From Boswellia sacra (Eukaryota; Streptophyta; Magnoliopsida; Sapindales; Burseraceae): DNA of 64,000 nucleotides. Made by a program: the position numbers and the translations under genes. Below, piece after piece: positions 46,921 through 58,041 of the stretch (position 1 is the stretch's first letter; each line of letters begins with the position of its first letter). The notes under the pieces were generated by a model. That model saw nothing but the letters and a program-made list of their open reading frames with translations. It was not told the origin of the DNA and made no database searches. The DNA lies in the NCBI GenBank assembly GCA_013180625.2, contig SNVD02003545.1, positions 62,001-126,000 on the forward strand, given 5' to 3'.

Positions 46921-47560
46921 TGCTACCTTTTTCTATCCTTAGAATTTTCTTCAGATACATTTAGTTTAAATAAAATATGGGATAAATACCCATCACAAAC
47001 CTTATTTAAACAAGTTACTACAGGAGAATTACAACAAAAAATTAGGAATTTAAAAGAACAAATAAAAGAAATTCAAAAAGAAATTCAAAATCAACAATTA
47101 GAACAGCTTCAAACTCAAACAAGATTAACTATACTTGAATCACAAGATAAAAATAATCAAGCTTCTAGCTCACGAATAGAAGAAGATTATGTACAAATTG
47201 TAGACAAAATTAATTATCAAAAATGTTATATAGGAATATTATTACATATAGATAATTTTTTATAAATAGAGATAATTGCTTTAGTAGATTCAGGAGCTGA
47301 TTAAAATTGTATTAGAGAAGGCCTTATTCCAATAAAATATTATGAGAAAACTTCTGAAAAACTACGTGGTGCAAATGAAATGAATTTAGAAATTAATTAT
47401 AAATTATCAAAAGTTAAAATATGTAATTAAGGATATTGTTTTAAAACAACATTTATATTAGTAAAAAATCTCAGTCAAAATATCATTTTAGGTACTCCAT
47501 TCCTAACACAAATATATCCATTTAAAATTAATAATCAATGAATTCATTAGAAAATCATGG
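46921..47560 (+). pseudogene. Caulimovirid coiled-coil and aspartic-protease region, broken
   Basis: A Gln/Glu/Lys-rich heptad segment (about 47020-47150, starting TGELQQKIRNLKEQIKEIQ) is followed in the same frame, after a TAA at 47263-47265, by the protease active-site motif DSGAD at 47287-47301 (TAA right after it) and later by NIILGTPFL, the flap/hydrophobic motif of the family. This would cleave the viral polyprotein. At least three in-frame stops. Confidence 0.65.
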
Positions 47561-47938
47561 GAACAAAATTAAGTTTTAAATTTTTATCATCAATAGATAC
47601 CAGGGAAATTCATCAATTATAAAAAATACAATTACGAAACAAATTAATTTAATAATTAATAAACAAAATCATATTAATTATCTCCAAAAAGAAATTAAAT
47701 ATAAAAGAATTGAAGAAAATTAGAAAAGCCTAATATTAAAGATAATATAGAAGAAATAGAAAATAAATTTAAAAAAGAAGTATGTTCAGATTTGCCTAAT
47801 CAATTTTGGGATAGAAAGAAATATATAATTACTTTACCATATATTAAAGAATTTAATGAAAAACAAATTCCAACAAAAGATAGACCGATACAAATGAATC
47901 AAGAATTATTATAACATTGTCGAGAAGAAATAAAAGAT

Positions 47939-48580
47939 TTGTTAAATAAAAAGCTAATAAGAGAATCAAAATCATCTTGGAGTTGTGCAGCATTTTATGT
48001 TAATAAAAAACCTAAAATAGAAAGAGGAGTTCCAAGATTAGTAATCAATTATAAACCTTTAAACAAAGTGTTACAATGGATTAGGTATCCTATTCCTAAA
48101 AAAAGAGATTTAGTTAAAAGACTTTATGATGCAATATTATTTTCTAAATTTGATATGAAAAGTGGATTTTGGCAAGTTCAAATTGCAGAACAAGATAGAT
48201 ATAAAATAGCTTTTACAGTTCCATTTGGGCATTATGGATGGAATGTAATGTCATTTGGATTAAAAAATGCTCCATCTGAATTTCAATATGTTATGAATGA
48301 TATATTCAACTTCTATACAAAATTTATTATTGTTTATATAGATGATATATTAATATTTTCTAAAGCAGTAGAACAACATTTTAAACATTTAATCTTTTAT
48401 ATAGTTAAGAAAAATGGATTAGTAATTTCTGCCCCCAAAATGAAATTATTTCAAACAAAAATAAGATTTTTAGGATATGATATATATCGAGGAACAATAA
48501 ACTGTGTTCAAAGAGCAATAGAATTTGCTGACAAATTTTCAGATGAAATTAAAGACAAAAATCAATTACAAAATTTTTAG
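47939..48580 (+). pseudogene. Caulimovirid reverse transcriptase domain
   Basis: Open for 213 codons with RT motifs in order: SSWSCAAFYVNKK, RLVINYKPLNK, FSKFDMKSGFWQVQI, PFGLKNAPSEFQ and the catalytic YIDD (48335-48346). The thumb follows, with KMKLFQTKIRFLGYDI. A TAG at 48578-48580 ends the frame, and frame changes flank it. The RT core itself is uninterrupted, but the polyprotein upstream and RNase H downstream are broken. Wording clearly differs from the Gypsy RT at 55-56 kb and from the other pararetrovirus at 15 kb, so the window holds three distinct RT lineages. Confidence 0.88.
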
Positions 48581-48663
48581 GATCTTTAAATTATGTTTCA
48601 AATTTCTTTCCAGATCTTAGAAAGTTATGCAAACCTTTATATTAAAGACTGTAAAAGAATCAT

Positions 48664-50460
48664 TTGCCTTTGACAGATAAACATACTAAAATAATCAAAA
48701 TTCTAAAAGAAAATGTTAAAACACTTTATTGTCTAGGAATTCCACATCCTGATGCCTTAATGATTGTAGAAACAGATGTCTCTAAAATAGAATATAGAGG
48801 TATTCTTAAGCAAAAACTACCAGAGTCAAATAAAGAAGACTTAGGTGGTGTTTGTTGCAATCACTTAACACTTTTTAAATCTAAACATTTTTTAGAGCTT
48901 AATTTACACCACTTAATAGGATGTTTGTTTGCTTTTTTAGATACCACTTAAAAATTGTGGAAAGAGAATATTTTACCTTTAATGTGATTTTTTTATCCTT
49001 ATTAAAATGTAAAATATTTATATTTATATTTATATCATTTAAAAATTAAATAGTTAATAAAATTAAATCAAAATTCTTTTTCATTTAAATAATTAATATT
49101 ATATTTCTTACAACCTTTAAAAAATAATTATTAACTAAAATTAAATAAAAATTCTATTTCATTTAAATAGTTGATATTATATTATATAAACTCATATGAT
49201 ATTATTGTATAACTATTATATCATTAATATTATCAATTTTTAAAATTCATTCCTGCAATTAGATCAAGTTTAAGCCATATCAATTTCTATAAAAAAAAAA
49301 TTGTAAGAGTAGTATTTTATCCATTACATTTTGAGGATCATATTTTGAATCATAGAAGAATAATCCTATTAATTAAAGTATTTTCCATTTCATAAACTTA
49401 AAAAGAAAAAAAAACTAATACGATCTTTTAATTGACAATATTAAATATTAATTTTTTACTTTAAATTTACACTATTAAATAAACTAAAATGTCCTTAGCA
49501 ATCTAATAAATAACTTTTGAAGTTTCAGTAAAACTGTCCCAATAATATGTAATAAAATTCTATCAAATATATTATCTATTTTAAAACTTGCTATTTATAA
49601 TGATATCAAATTTTTTAATAGTTAATATTCAACATATTATTAGCTAATTAATTTGAAATATTAATAGAAATAAATGAAAGTTTACCAATTATAAAAAATA
49701 TTTATCATATTTTAATATGGCAATTATAAATATAGTAGTAAATAATATAACAATTTGATAATAAATACTAAAACAATCACAAATATACCAAAATTGTACC
49801 TTTTAATAAATTAAAATAATATTCATAAATAAAAATTTGATAAAATTTATATTATTTTAATATGCAGGGATATTTATGGAATAAAATTTTTAAGACCTCA
49901 TTTAGACAATAATTATTAAAAATTGGATAAACTTTATATTATTTTAATATGTAAGGATATTTATGACATAAAATTTTTAACACCTCATTTAGACAATAGT
50001 GATTAGAAAAAGTGATAAATTTTCGCTTTTTCAATTAAGTGATTTATCACTTAAAATAAGTCCTAAATGGAAAAACAAACAAAAATTTTAAGATTTAGAT
50101 CTAAACACTTTAATTGTTAAGTGATAAGTAGAAGAAAATAAACACCATCTTAGTTAGGTATCATTCAACATTATGGCTCGGACCACAAAAGAATTATTCA
50201 ACTATTAAAAAAGAAATTTTATCAATTGTTTTAATGTATTACAAAATTTCAAGATGATTTATTCAATAAAACATTTTTACTCCGCATTGATTGCAAATCT
50301 GCAAAAGAAGTTTTACAAAAAGATGTTAAAAATTTAGTTTCTAAACAAATTTTTGCAAGATGGCAAGCAATTTTATCTGTATTTGATTTTGAAATTGAAT
50401 TTATCAAATGAGAAAACAATTATATTCCAGATTTCTTAACAAGAAAATTTTTACAGGACA
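48664..50460 (+). pseudogene. Caulimovirid RNase H, split by a DNA transposon
   Basis: The first part (to 48843) includes LGIPHPDALMIVETDVSKIEYRG, of which VETD carries the first catalytic Asp. The frame is then cut by the 48844-50149 element and resumes at 50153, in frame if one TTA is removed, with the WLGPQKNYSTIKKEI string and later RIDCKSAKEV. A stop or frame change follows before 50410. The catalytic set cannot be expressed from this copy. Confidence 0.75.
48844..50149. mobile_element. PIF/Harbinger-type (Tourist) element inside viral RNase H
   Basis: Ends GGTGGTGTTTGTTG / reverse complement GATGGTGTTTATTT, with similarity continuing (ACTTAACA.../...TGTTAAGTGAT), and a 3-bp TSD TTA (48841-48843 and 50150-50152), the superfamily hallmark. 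1306 bp, very AT-rich, with internal duplicated blocks (TATTATTTTAATATG..GGATATTTATG at 49850 and 49936). No transposase. Confidence 0.85.
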
Positions 50461-50492
50461 AGATCAAAGTGTGATACACTTGGTGAGTCAAA

Positions 50493-51259
50493 ATGTCAGA
50501 CAAAAAGATTATGAAGGCCAGTGACTATGTCATGGCTAAAACAAATCAATTTATTCAAGTTGCAGGTGTGGGCAAAGTCCCAATTGCAAATACTTATTCA
50601 GCTCTAGCTGAATATCCTCCCTTATCATTTTTTCAAGCAGTAACTGGGTCATCTACCCAACCAAATACTCAAGTAGCAACTGGGTCATCTACCTAGATAG
50701 GATCATCTACTCAAAAATCCAATTATATAACCAAGAGTCAACGTTAACATCTTCAAGTTCTTCAATATACTAAGTCAGTTTCTTTAGCAGAATTAAAAAC
50801 TATTACTCCAAGATTGTTCCTTCCAGATTGTCAATACATTACTGATAATCCGTCAAAAAATCGTCCATTTTATGAGTTAATTCTAGTTGACACTGATAGT
50901 GTTGAATTAGTTCATCACAAAGACCCAAAAAATCCTGATCAAATTTCTTACTCAACCTGTAAAATTAAGAAAGTCAAAACCCCTAGAAAATTTAGTACCC
51001 AATCTATTTGGACCAATGTTTCTTTCTCAATTCCTTATGAACCAAATAGTTATAATTATGTAGATTATCAAATAACTTGGTTTAATATGTTTTACCTCAG
51101 AACATTTATCATTCTTGGTTTATACATTTTGATACTAGATGTCAAAAATTTTATCCTTCCTGGTTCTTAGAATGGTGGTATTATCTAAGTCCCAATCCTG
51201 CAATTTATCCAAAACAAATTAATCAATTATCTTTTCCTTATTACAAAAAAAATGCTGAT
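50493..51259 (+). pseudogene. Downstream ORF of the pararetrovirus, 5' part
   Basis: Begins MSDKKIMKASDYVMAKTNQF, 30 bp beyond the pol end; runs 67 codons to a TAG (50694-50696) and resumes from about 50810, with a Cys/Trp/Tyr-rich part to 51259, where the Gypsy element interrupts it. The position after RNase H suits the inclusion-body/transactivator-type ORF of the family, but no domain is certain. Stops and a frame shift show decay. Confidence 0.5.
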
Positions 51260-53211
51260 TGTCACGCCCTATCATCTCTTATTTAGAGACTTTATGGGTG
51301 ATTGATTAAGAAAATAATAAAAAGACATAATCAATATCTCATTTTTTTTTCATACATATGTTTATACATATCACACGAATCCCTTACAACATCTGACTAT
51401 TTGTTCAAAACAAACTTTACATACTTTGATGACTAAACTTAGTACATAAGTTGATAATCACATAACAAAATTTCCTATCACGATTTAGGCTAGTCAAAAC
51501 ATTTCTCAAAACCATTGCATGCATGAAAACGTCAGACTCCCTAGGAAAGCTCTGGAACACCACTAGTACGAATATCCTTTTGTGTACATGTGAAGGGAAT
51601 GGATGAGCATAAAGCTCAATACGAAAGATTTTAATATTATACTAAATCACAAGTATTCAACCAGTTACTCATTTACATAATTACGCAACCAATTATAATA
51701 AGTTAAGCAATCATTCTCATTCACACATCAAAGTATCACTGATTCACTTAATAATCAAAATTTTTCATCTAATGTTTCCCTTAGACCCGTATCCAAACGG
51801 CCCATCCAAGGTCTAACATTGCAAGTTTATATTCGTGCTCCCCTTGGATCCGTATCCAAAACGGCCCATCCAAGGTCCAACACTAATAATTTCATACCCG
51901 CATTCTCCTTGGATTCGTATTCAAAACGGCTCATCCAAGGTCTAATGCATACACTTACAAGCCTTTCAATGTAATTTCTAAAATAAATCTCAAGGAAATT
52001 CAGTTTCTATGCAAAATCCAGGCCTGTTAAGAGGGTTACACACGGCCGGGTCGGTTCTGTAATTTCGCTCGACACTCGACATGTTTATTACTCAACACTC
52101 AACATTCTCTTAACTAGACACTCGATACATTCAAAACTAGGCACTCGACATATTCACCACTAGACACTCGACATATCCGTAACTAGACACTCGACACATT
52201 CACAACTAGGCACTCGACACATTCACAACTAGACACTCGACATATTCACCACTAGACACTCGACATATCTGTAACTAGATACTCGACACTTGCCACTCGA
52301 CACTCGACACATCCACAACTAAACACTCGACACATTCACAACTAGGCACTCGACACATTCACCACTAGACACTCGACACATTCACAACTAGGCACTCAAC
52401 ACATTCACCACTAGACACTCGACACATCCGTGACTAGACACTCGACACTTGCCACTTGACACTCGACAAGTAGGTGTCGAGTAGTGTCGGATTAGATATC
52501 AATTTCAAAATATACAGAGTTGTGAACCTATTCGAATATGTCGGTTGAACCATCTAATTTCCAGATTTTGACCTCCAATTTTAAAAATTCACCAAAATTT
52601 CGTTTTAACTCCAAATTCAATAAAATTAGCAGCTATTCAAAGCTTCATATATCTATTTTTCTAAACAAAAGAAAAATTTTACAAATCCTAATCCAGCAAA
52701 CACAGCAGCTCAAATACATAGAACTTTCACATGGACTACAACTCCCATCAAGAACAACCTCTACTTCACGTCATAAGCACATAACTTCACAAATAATTCA
52801 TCATCCAATCAACAAACAACCAATTTAACAATAAATCACATGCATTGCAAACCAATATCAATCAAAGCAACAGAAAGAAATAACACGATTTAAGTATAGT
52901 GTTAGAAAATCCCTACTTGTTTTCCAAGCCTATACACCTTTTTTATTTTTCCCTTATTTTACTCTCTTTTTCTTCCTTCTCTTTTTCTTCTTCTCCTTCT
53001 TCTCTTTTTCTCTGTAACCATAAGACTCTCCTTTTCTATCGTCAAATGAAAATAACCCCTTCTGGAACCCTCATGACTCTCTTATATATATAAGGCCTTA
53101 ATTCATGGGTCTAAGTCTACTTATTTTCCAAACCCATTTAATCCTTAGGCATAGTTTCTAAATTTTGTAATATATATATATATATAGCTACAAATATACA
53201 TATATATATAA
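51260..53211 (-). repeat. 3' LTR of the Gypsy element
   Basis: About 1.95 kb and about 95% identical by eye to the other LTR. It contains three copies of the CTTGGATCCGTATCCAAAA-type unit (51777-51950) and a minisatellite of CACTCGACAC words (52065-52470). The inner end is blurred by a TA-rich run. Confidence 0.9.
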
Positions 53212-53239
53212 TCTACCCTCCTAAAAAAATTTCGTCCTA

Positions 53240-53464
53240 GAAATTTGAAAATATGAGGAAGAAGTTACCTCTTGCATTCAAAAGCTCATGATACTTTCTT
53301 TGAATCTCCGACTCTAACTCCTATATGGCCTCTTCAATGCCATGATACTTCCACAAGACCTTGATTAACGGAGTGGTCTTGCCACGTAGGACTTGCACTC
53401 TTGTGTCCAGGATTTGAATAGGAACCTCTTCATATGAAACATCTTATTGAATGTCTAACTCACT
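53240..53464 (-). pseudogene. Chromodomain-like C-terminus of Gypsy integrase
   Basis: The same frame as pol continues past the stop at 53465, through SYEEVPIQILDTRVQVLRGK and LIKVLWKYHGIEEA to ELESEIQRKYHELL, the wording of the degenerate chromodomain of Tekay/Del elements, which targets insertion to marked chromatin. In-frame stops include a TAG where the conserved Trp of the motif is expected. Confidence 0.65.
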
Positions 53465-54608
53465 TTAATCTAGTACATGTGTTGGGTGAGACTCATACTT
53501 CCTTAGCATCGATACATGAAATGAGTTATGAATTCCTGATAATCGTGGCGGCAATGCTAGCTCATAAGCCACTTTGCCAACCCGCCTTAGAATTTCAAAT
53601 GGGCCAATGTAGCGTGGAGCAAGTTTACCTTTCTGTCCAAAACGCATCAAGCCTTTACGCGGAGACACCTTTAAAAACACATGGTCACCCACTTTGAATT
53701 CTAGCGGTTGTCTCCTTTTGTCTGCATAACTTTTCTATCGACTATGAGCTGTAAGTAAACGTTGACGTATCAACTTCACCTTTTCAGTTATCTCTCGTAC
53801 AAGCTCAGGTCCTAATAAGGTAGCTTCTCCCACTTCTACCCAACATAAAAGGGACCTACACGGCCTACCATAGAGTGCCTCAAAAGGTGTCATTACAATA
53901 TTTGACTGGTAGCTGTTGTTGTATGCAAATTCTACAAGTGGTAGATAATCCTCCCAATTACCTTGAAAATCCATCACACAAGCCCTCAACATATCTTCTA
54001 AAATTTGAATAGTACGTTTTGATTGACCATCAGTTTGAGGATGGAAAGCTGTACTAAATAACAATTGCGTACCTATAGCTCTTTGAAGGCTTTGCCAAAA
54101 TTGAGCTGTAAACCTAGGATCTTTATCTGACACCACTGAAATTGAAACTCCATACAATCTCACAATTTCTTTAATGTACAGCCGACTCAAAACATCAACT
54201 GAATCGGTTGTACGTATGAGAAGAAAATGTGATACTTTTGTTAACCTATCTACAACCCATATTGCATCATTCCCTTTTAAAGAACATGGTAATCCAGTAA
54301 CAAAATCCATGGTGATATAATCCCATTTCCATTCACCTACAGGAAGTGGTTGGAGTAATCCTACAGGCCTTTGAGGCTCAGCCTTCACTTGTTAACAAGT
54401 AAGGCATCTGGACACATATTCAACAACATCCCTCTTCATTCCTTTCCACCAAAATTGTCGACGTAAGTCATGATACATCTTGGTACCACCCGGATGAACA
54501 ACAAATTTAGAGTGATGAAATTCCTTAAGGATATCATCTTTACACTCTTTACTTGATGGAACAAAGATTCTACCGTTGAATTGTAAACTCTCATCTGAAC
54601 CAATTGTC
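53465..54608 (-). pseudogene. Gypsy integrase
   Basis: The zinc-binding part (about 54400-54500: HHSKFVVHPGGTKMYHDLRR...CLTC) leads into the catalytic core (53735-54388; DFVTGLP, D..F.AQFWQ, TAFHPQTDGQ), then a GPF-type segment (YIGPFEILRRVGKVAYEL). One frame with TAA after CLTC and TAG after AHSR, both where Gln is usual. Role: joining cDNA to the genome; this copy is inactive. Confidence 0.85.
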
Positions 54609-56218
54609 TAATCAACACTTCCATCACCGTGTAACACTTGCTCATACAAGGCTCTAGTCTCTAAATCTTGATGTTGCAACTCAATCACTCTATGCACAAG
54701 AGATGGTTGAGCAACAAGTGTAAAAAGGCGAATTTGATCTCCACGATCCTCAACCAAGATATCATAATCACGAATAGTCCACAACATGCTCCACTCTCCT
54801 ATCATCGCACTGACCATAGCCTTCAACTTTCTACTTAATGCGTCAGCCACCACATTTGCTTTGCCTGGGTGATATTGGATAGAGAAATCATAGTCTTCCC
54901 AATACTCCATCCATCTTCGTTGTCTCAAGTTCAAGTCTTTTTGGGTGAAAATGTATTTCAAACTTTTATGATCACAAAAGACTTCAAACCTTTCGCCATA
55001 CAGATAATGTCGCTAAATTTTCAAAGCATACACTACCGCAGCAAGTTCTAAGTCATAGGTGGGATAATTCTGCTAGTGAGGTTTCAATTGGTGAGAAGCA
55101 TAGGCTACAACCCGACCTTGTTGCATTAACACACACCCTAATCCATTCAAGGAGGCATCAGTGAATACTACATAATCAACTCCACGTTGTGATATCACAA
55201 GAATAGGTGTTGAAGTTAATCTTTTCTTCAATTCTTGGAATGCTTGCTCACATGCATCATTCCATTCGAATCTGACACCTTTCCTTGTTAACCTAGTCAT
55301 TGGTGCAGCCAATCGAGAAAAGTTCTCAACAAAACGTCGATAGTACCCTGCTAGACCCAAGAAGCTACGTACTTCAAACACATTCTTTGGTGGTTCCCAT
55401 TTCATAACTGCTTCTACTTTCGATGGATCCATTGAGATTCCTTGTTTTGACACCACATGGCCTAAAAATTTTAATTCTGATAGCCAAAATTCACATTTAT
55501 TCAGCCTGGTATAAAGACAATGCTCTCTCAGCGTTTGAAGTGCTATACGTAGATGTTGCTCATGTTCAACTTCAGATGAAGAATAAATAAAGATATCATC
55601 CACAAACACAATTATAAATTGGTCTAAGTGAGGTCTGAAAATACAGTTTATAAAATCCATAAAGGCAGCAAGAGCATTAGTTAGTCCAAATGGCATGACC
55701 AAAAACTCATAATGCCCATAACGGGTACGAAAAGTGGTCTTTGGTATGTCTCCTTCCTTTATTCTCAACTGATGATAACCTGAACGAAGATCTATCTTGG
55801 AAAAACAACAAGATCCTCTTAACTGGCCGAACAAATCATCGATCCTAGGTAAAAGATATTTGTTTTTCACTGTAACTCGATTTAACTGCCTGTAATCTAT
55901 ACATAAACGCAATGAACCATCTTTCTTCTTCACAAACAATGCTGGTGCACCTTAGGGAGAAGTACTAGGTCTGATGAATCCTTTTTCTAGCAATTCTTCT
56001 ATTTGTAGCTTTAGCTCTATCAACTCTGCTGAAGCCATTCGGTAAGGAGCAACTGATATGGGTGCCACATCTGGATACACCTCGATAGCAAACTCCACTT
56101 CTCTAGTTGGAGGTAACCCGGGCAACTCTTTTGAAAAAACATCAGGGAAATCACTTACCACATGAGGAAGTTCAAAAACCCCTTGATTAGTGTCTTCTAC
56201 TAATATAATTGCTATCAT
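54608..56218 (-). pseudogene. Gypsy reverse transcriptase and RNase H
   Basis: RT block 55073-55939: [48 protein letters not shown] and the FVDD catalytic box (about 55591-55606). RNase H starts at [15 protein letters not shown] and continues through [20 protein letters not shown] (around 54960) to ALSRK. In-frame stops lie at 55952, 55073, near 55014 and at 54608; two of them replace the Trp codons of SPWG and IWRH. No frameshift. Confidence 0.9.
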
Positions 56219-57840
56219 GTTCTTGACCCCTTTCTTGTTTTGCGACCGAAGCTAAGAGTAATGCAATAATGCATATTTGTCCCCATAAAAACTGAAAATG
56301 ATCCCCTCAGGTGTGTGAATTATCACTTTATTCTTGTGACAGTCTAATATAACTCGATAAGTTGACAACCAATTCATTCCTAATATCACATCATACTCAG
56401 TGAAATCTATAAGTATCAAATCAAATAACAACCTGTGCCCATTGATCTCTAGCACACAAGAACGACATATCCTTCCAACTTCTAAAGTACTACCCATAGG
56501 TGACTCCACGTGTAATACAGAGTCCAACAAATCAGGCTATAATCCTAGTGCAGATGCAAAATTGGTAGATATAAAAGAATGAGTAGCTCCAGAATCAAAT
56601 AAGACACGAGCCCGTGCGTTAAAAACCAATAATATACCTCTAACAACCACGTTGTCTACAGGCTCTGTCGACTGAGTCAGAGCAAAAACTCGTCCCTGAG
56701 TCATCTGTCCCTGGTGTCTATTACTCTGTGATGGTCTTTGAGGCCTAACAGATTGAGAAGAAGCTGTTTGAGACCTCTGATATGACTGAGTATGACATCT
56801 TTGAGACGGTGGTCTAGGCTGTGGCTCTGACCCTTGTTGAGGAGTCAGTTGGGTCTGACTAGTGACACTTTGACGACCTTTTATCCCTGCTGGACAATCC
56901 CGTTGAATGTGACCGTATTGTCCGCATCTATAGCATCTGGGACACTGACGTCGCAAATGACTTGATTTCCCACACTCATAACAAACTTTCTGACTTTGTG
57001 AAGGCCCACTTGACATGGAGTCTTGAGATTGCAGTTGCTGAGACTGAGAATTAAAGGTAGTCTTATTGGAATAAGTTCTCTGTCTCTTAGCTGAACGATC
57101 ATGTTGTCTCATTCCTCTAGAAGGTATGCCAATACCCCCCACTCTGTGACTCTGAGAGATCTCCTGTTCTGTAACTAAGGCAGTCTCCACCACATCAGCA
57201 TATGTCTTCAATCTACACATTGCAACTGAAGGTCTGATGTCATCTCTCAATCCCTTTTGAAATCTCCAAGCCTTGCTAGCCTCATCTGATACCAAACCAG
57301 GCGCAAAACGGGATAAGGCAGTAAATCTTGCCTCATATTGTTGTACTGTCATATTCCTATGTCAAGTACATGAACTCATTTTCCTTCTAATCACGAAAAA
57401 TTATAGGAAAATATTTGTCTAGAACGGCAGTAGAGAAATCTCTCCAAGTAAGGATATTTCCTTCTCTAATACGTTCAACCGATGTCCATCACTGTAATGC
57501 ATCTCCTGTCAACAAGTGAGTTGCCATCCTAACCCGTAAATCTTCTTCAACTTGCAAAAGGTTAAAGAGGTGCTCAACTCATATAAACCAGTGTTCTGCA
57601 ACATCTGGATTGGGCTCCCCACGAAAAATAGGTGGTTTGTGGCGTTGGACCTCTCTAAGTGCATTCTTCATTCAATTGTCGACACCTGTCACAAATACCG
57701 GTTGAGATGGTGGTGGTGGGTTAGCACGAAGAGTATCTCTAACTGTGTTTGCCACTGTCTCTGCCAATGTATTGGCCACATCTCTCATAGCCCTATAAAA
57801 CTCCGACCTCTCACCACCCTCAGGTGGATTGGAACTAGAA
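56219..57840 (-). pseudogene. Gypsy gag and protease
   Basis: Gag remnants start near 57840. The 57352-56537 stretch carries two CCHC zinc knuckles, CYECGKSSHLRRQC and CYRCGQYGHIQRDC (56890-56990), then a Gln/Ser-rich linker and the protease motif DSGATHSF (about 56580-56605). After a TAG at 56537 the same frame continues through TEYDVILGMNWL. Upstream of 57352 the frame is broken. Confidence 0.85.
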
Positions 57841-58041
57841 GCACCTCGTGTACGAGAACTCAGTATCTAATTTTATCAATGACAAAAACATAAGTGGCAA
57901 AATTCTATAACATATAGAACAAAAACATAACAAACAATCATTCAAGGCACATGCAAGCACACAAGACATAACTCTACCCCTCCCAAACCATCTACATCCT
58001 TTTCCCAGGTCTACAGTAAAGCTTAGGCTCTGATACCACTC

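Noticed and set aside
52065..52470. CRISPR-like regular repeats (CACTCGACAC with variable spacers)
   Set aside because: The repeats are a degenerate minisatellite, also present in the other LTR of a plant retrotransposon; spacers are near-identical and there are no cas genes.
54436..54645. Separate small gene within the Gypsy integrase region
   Set aside because: Out of frame with pol; the true frame there carries the integrase zinc-binding residues.
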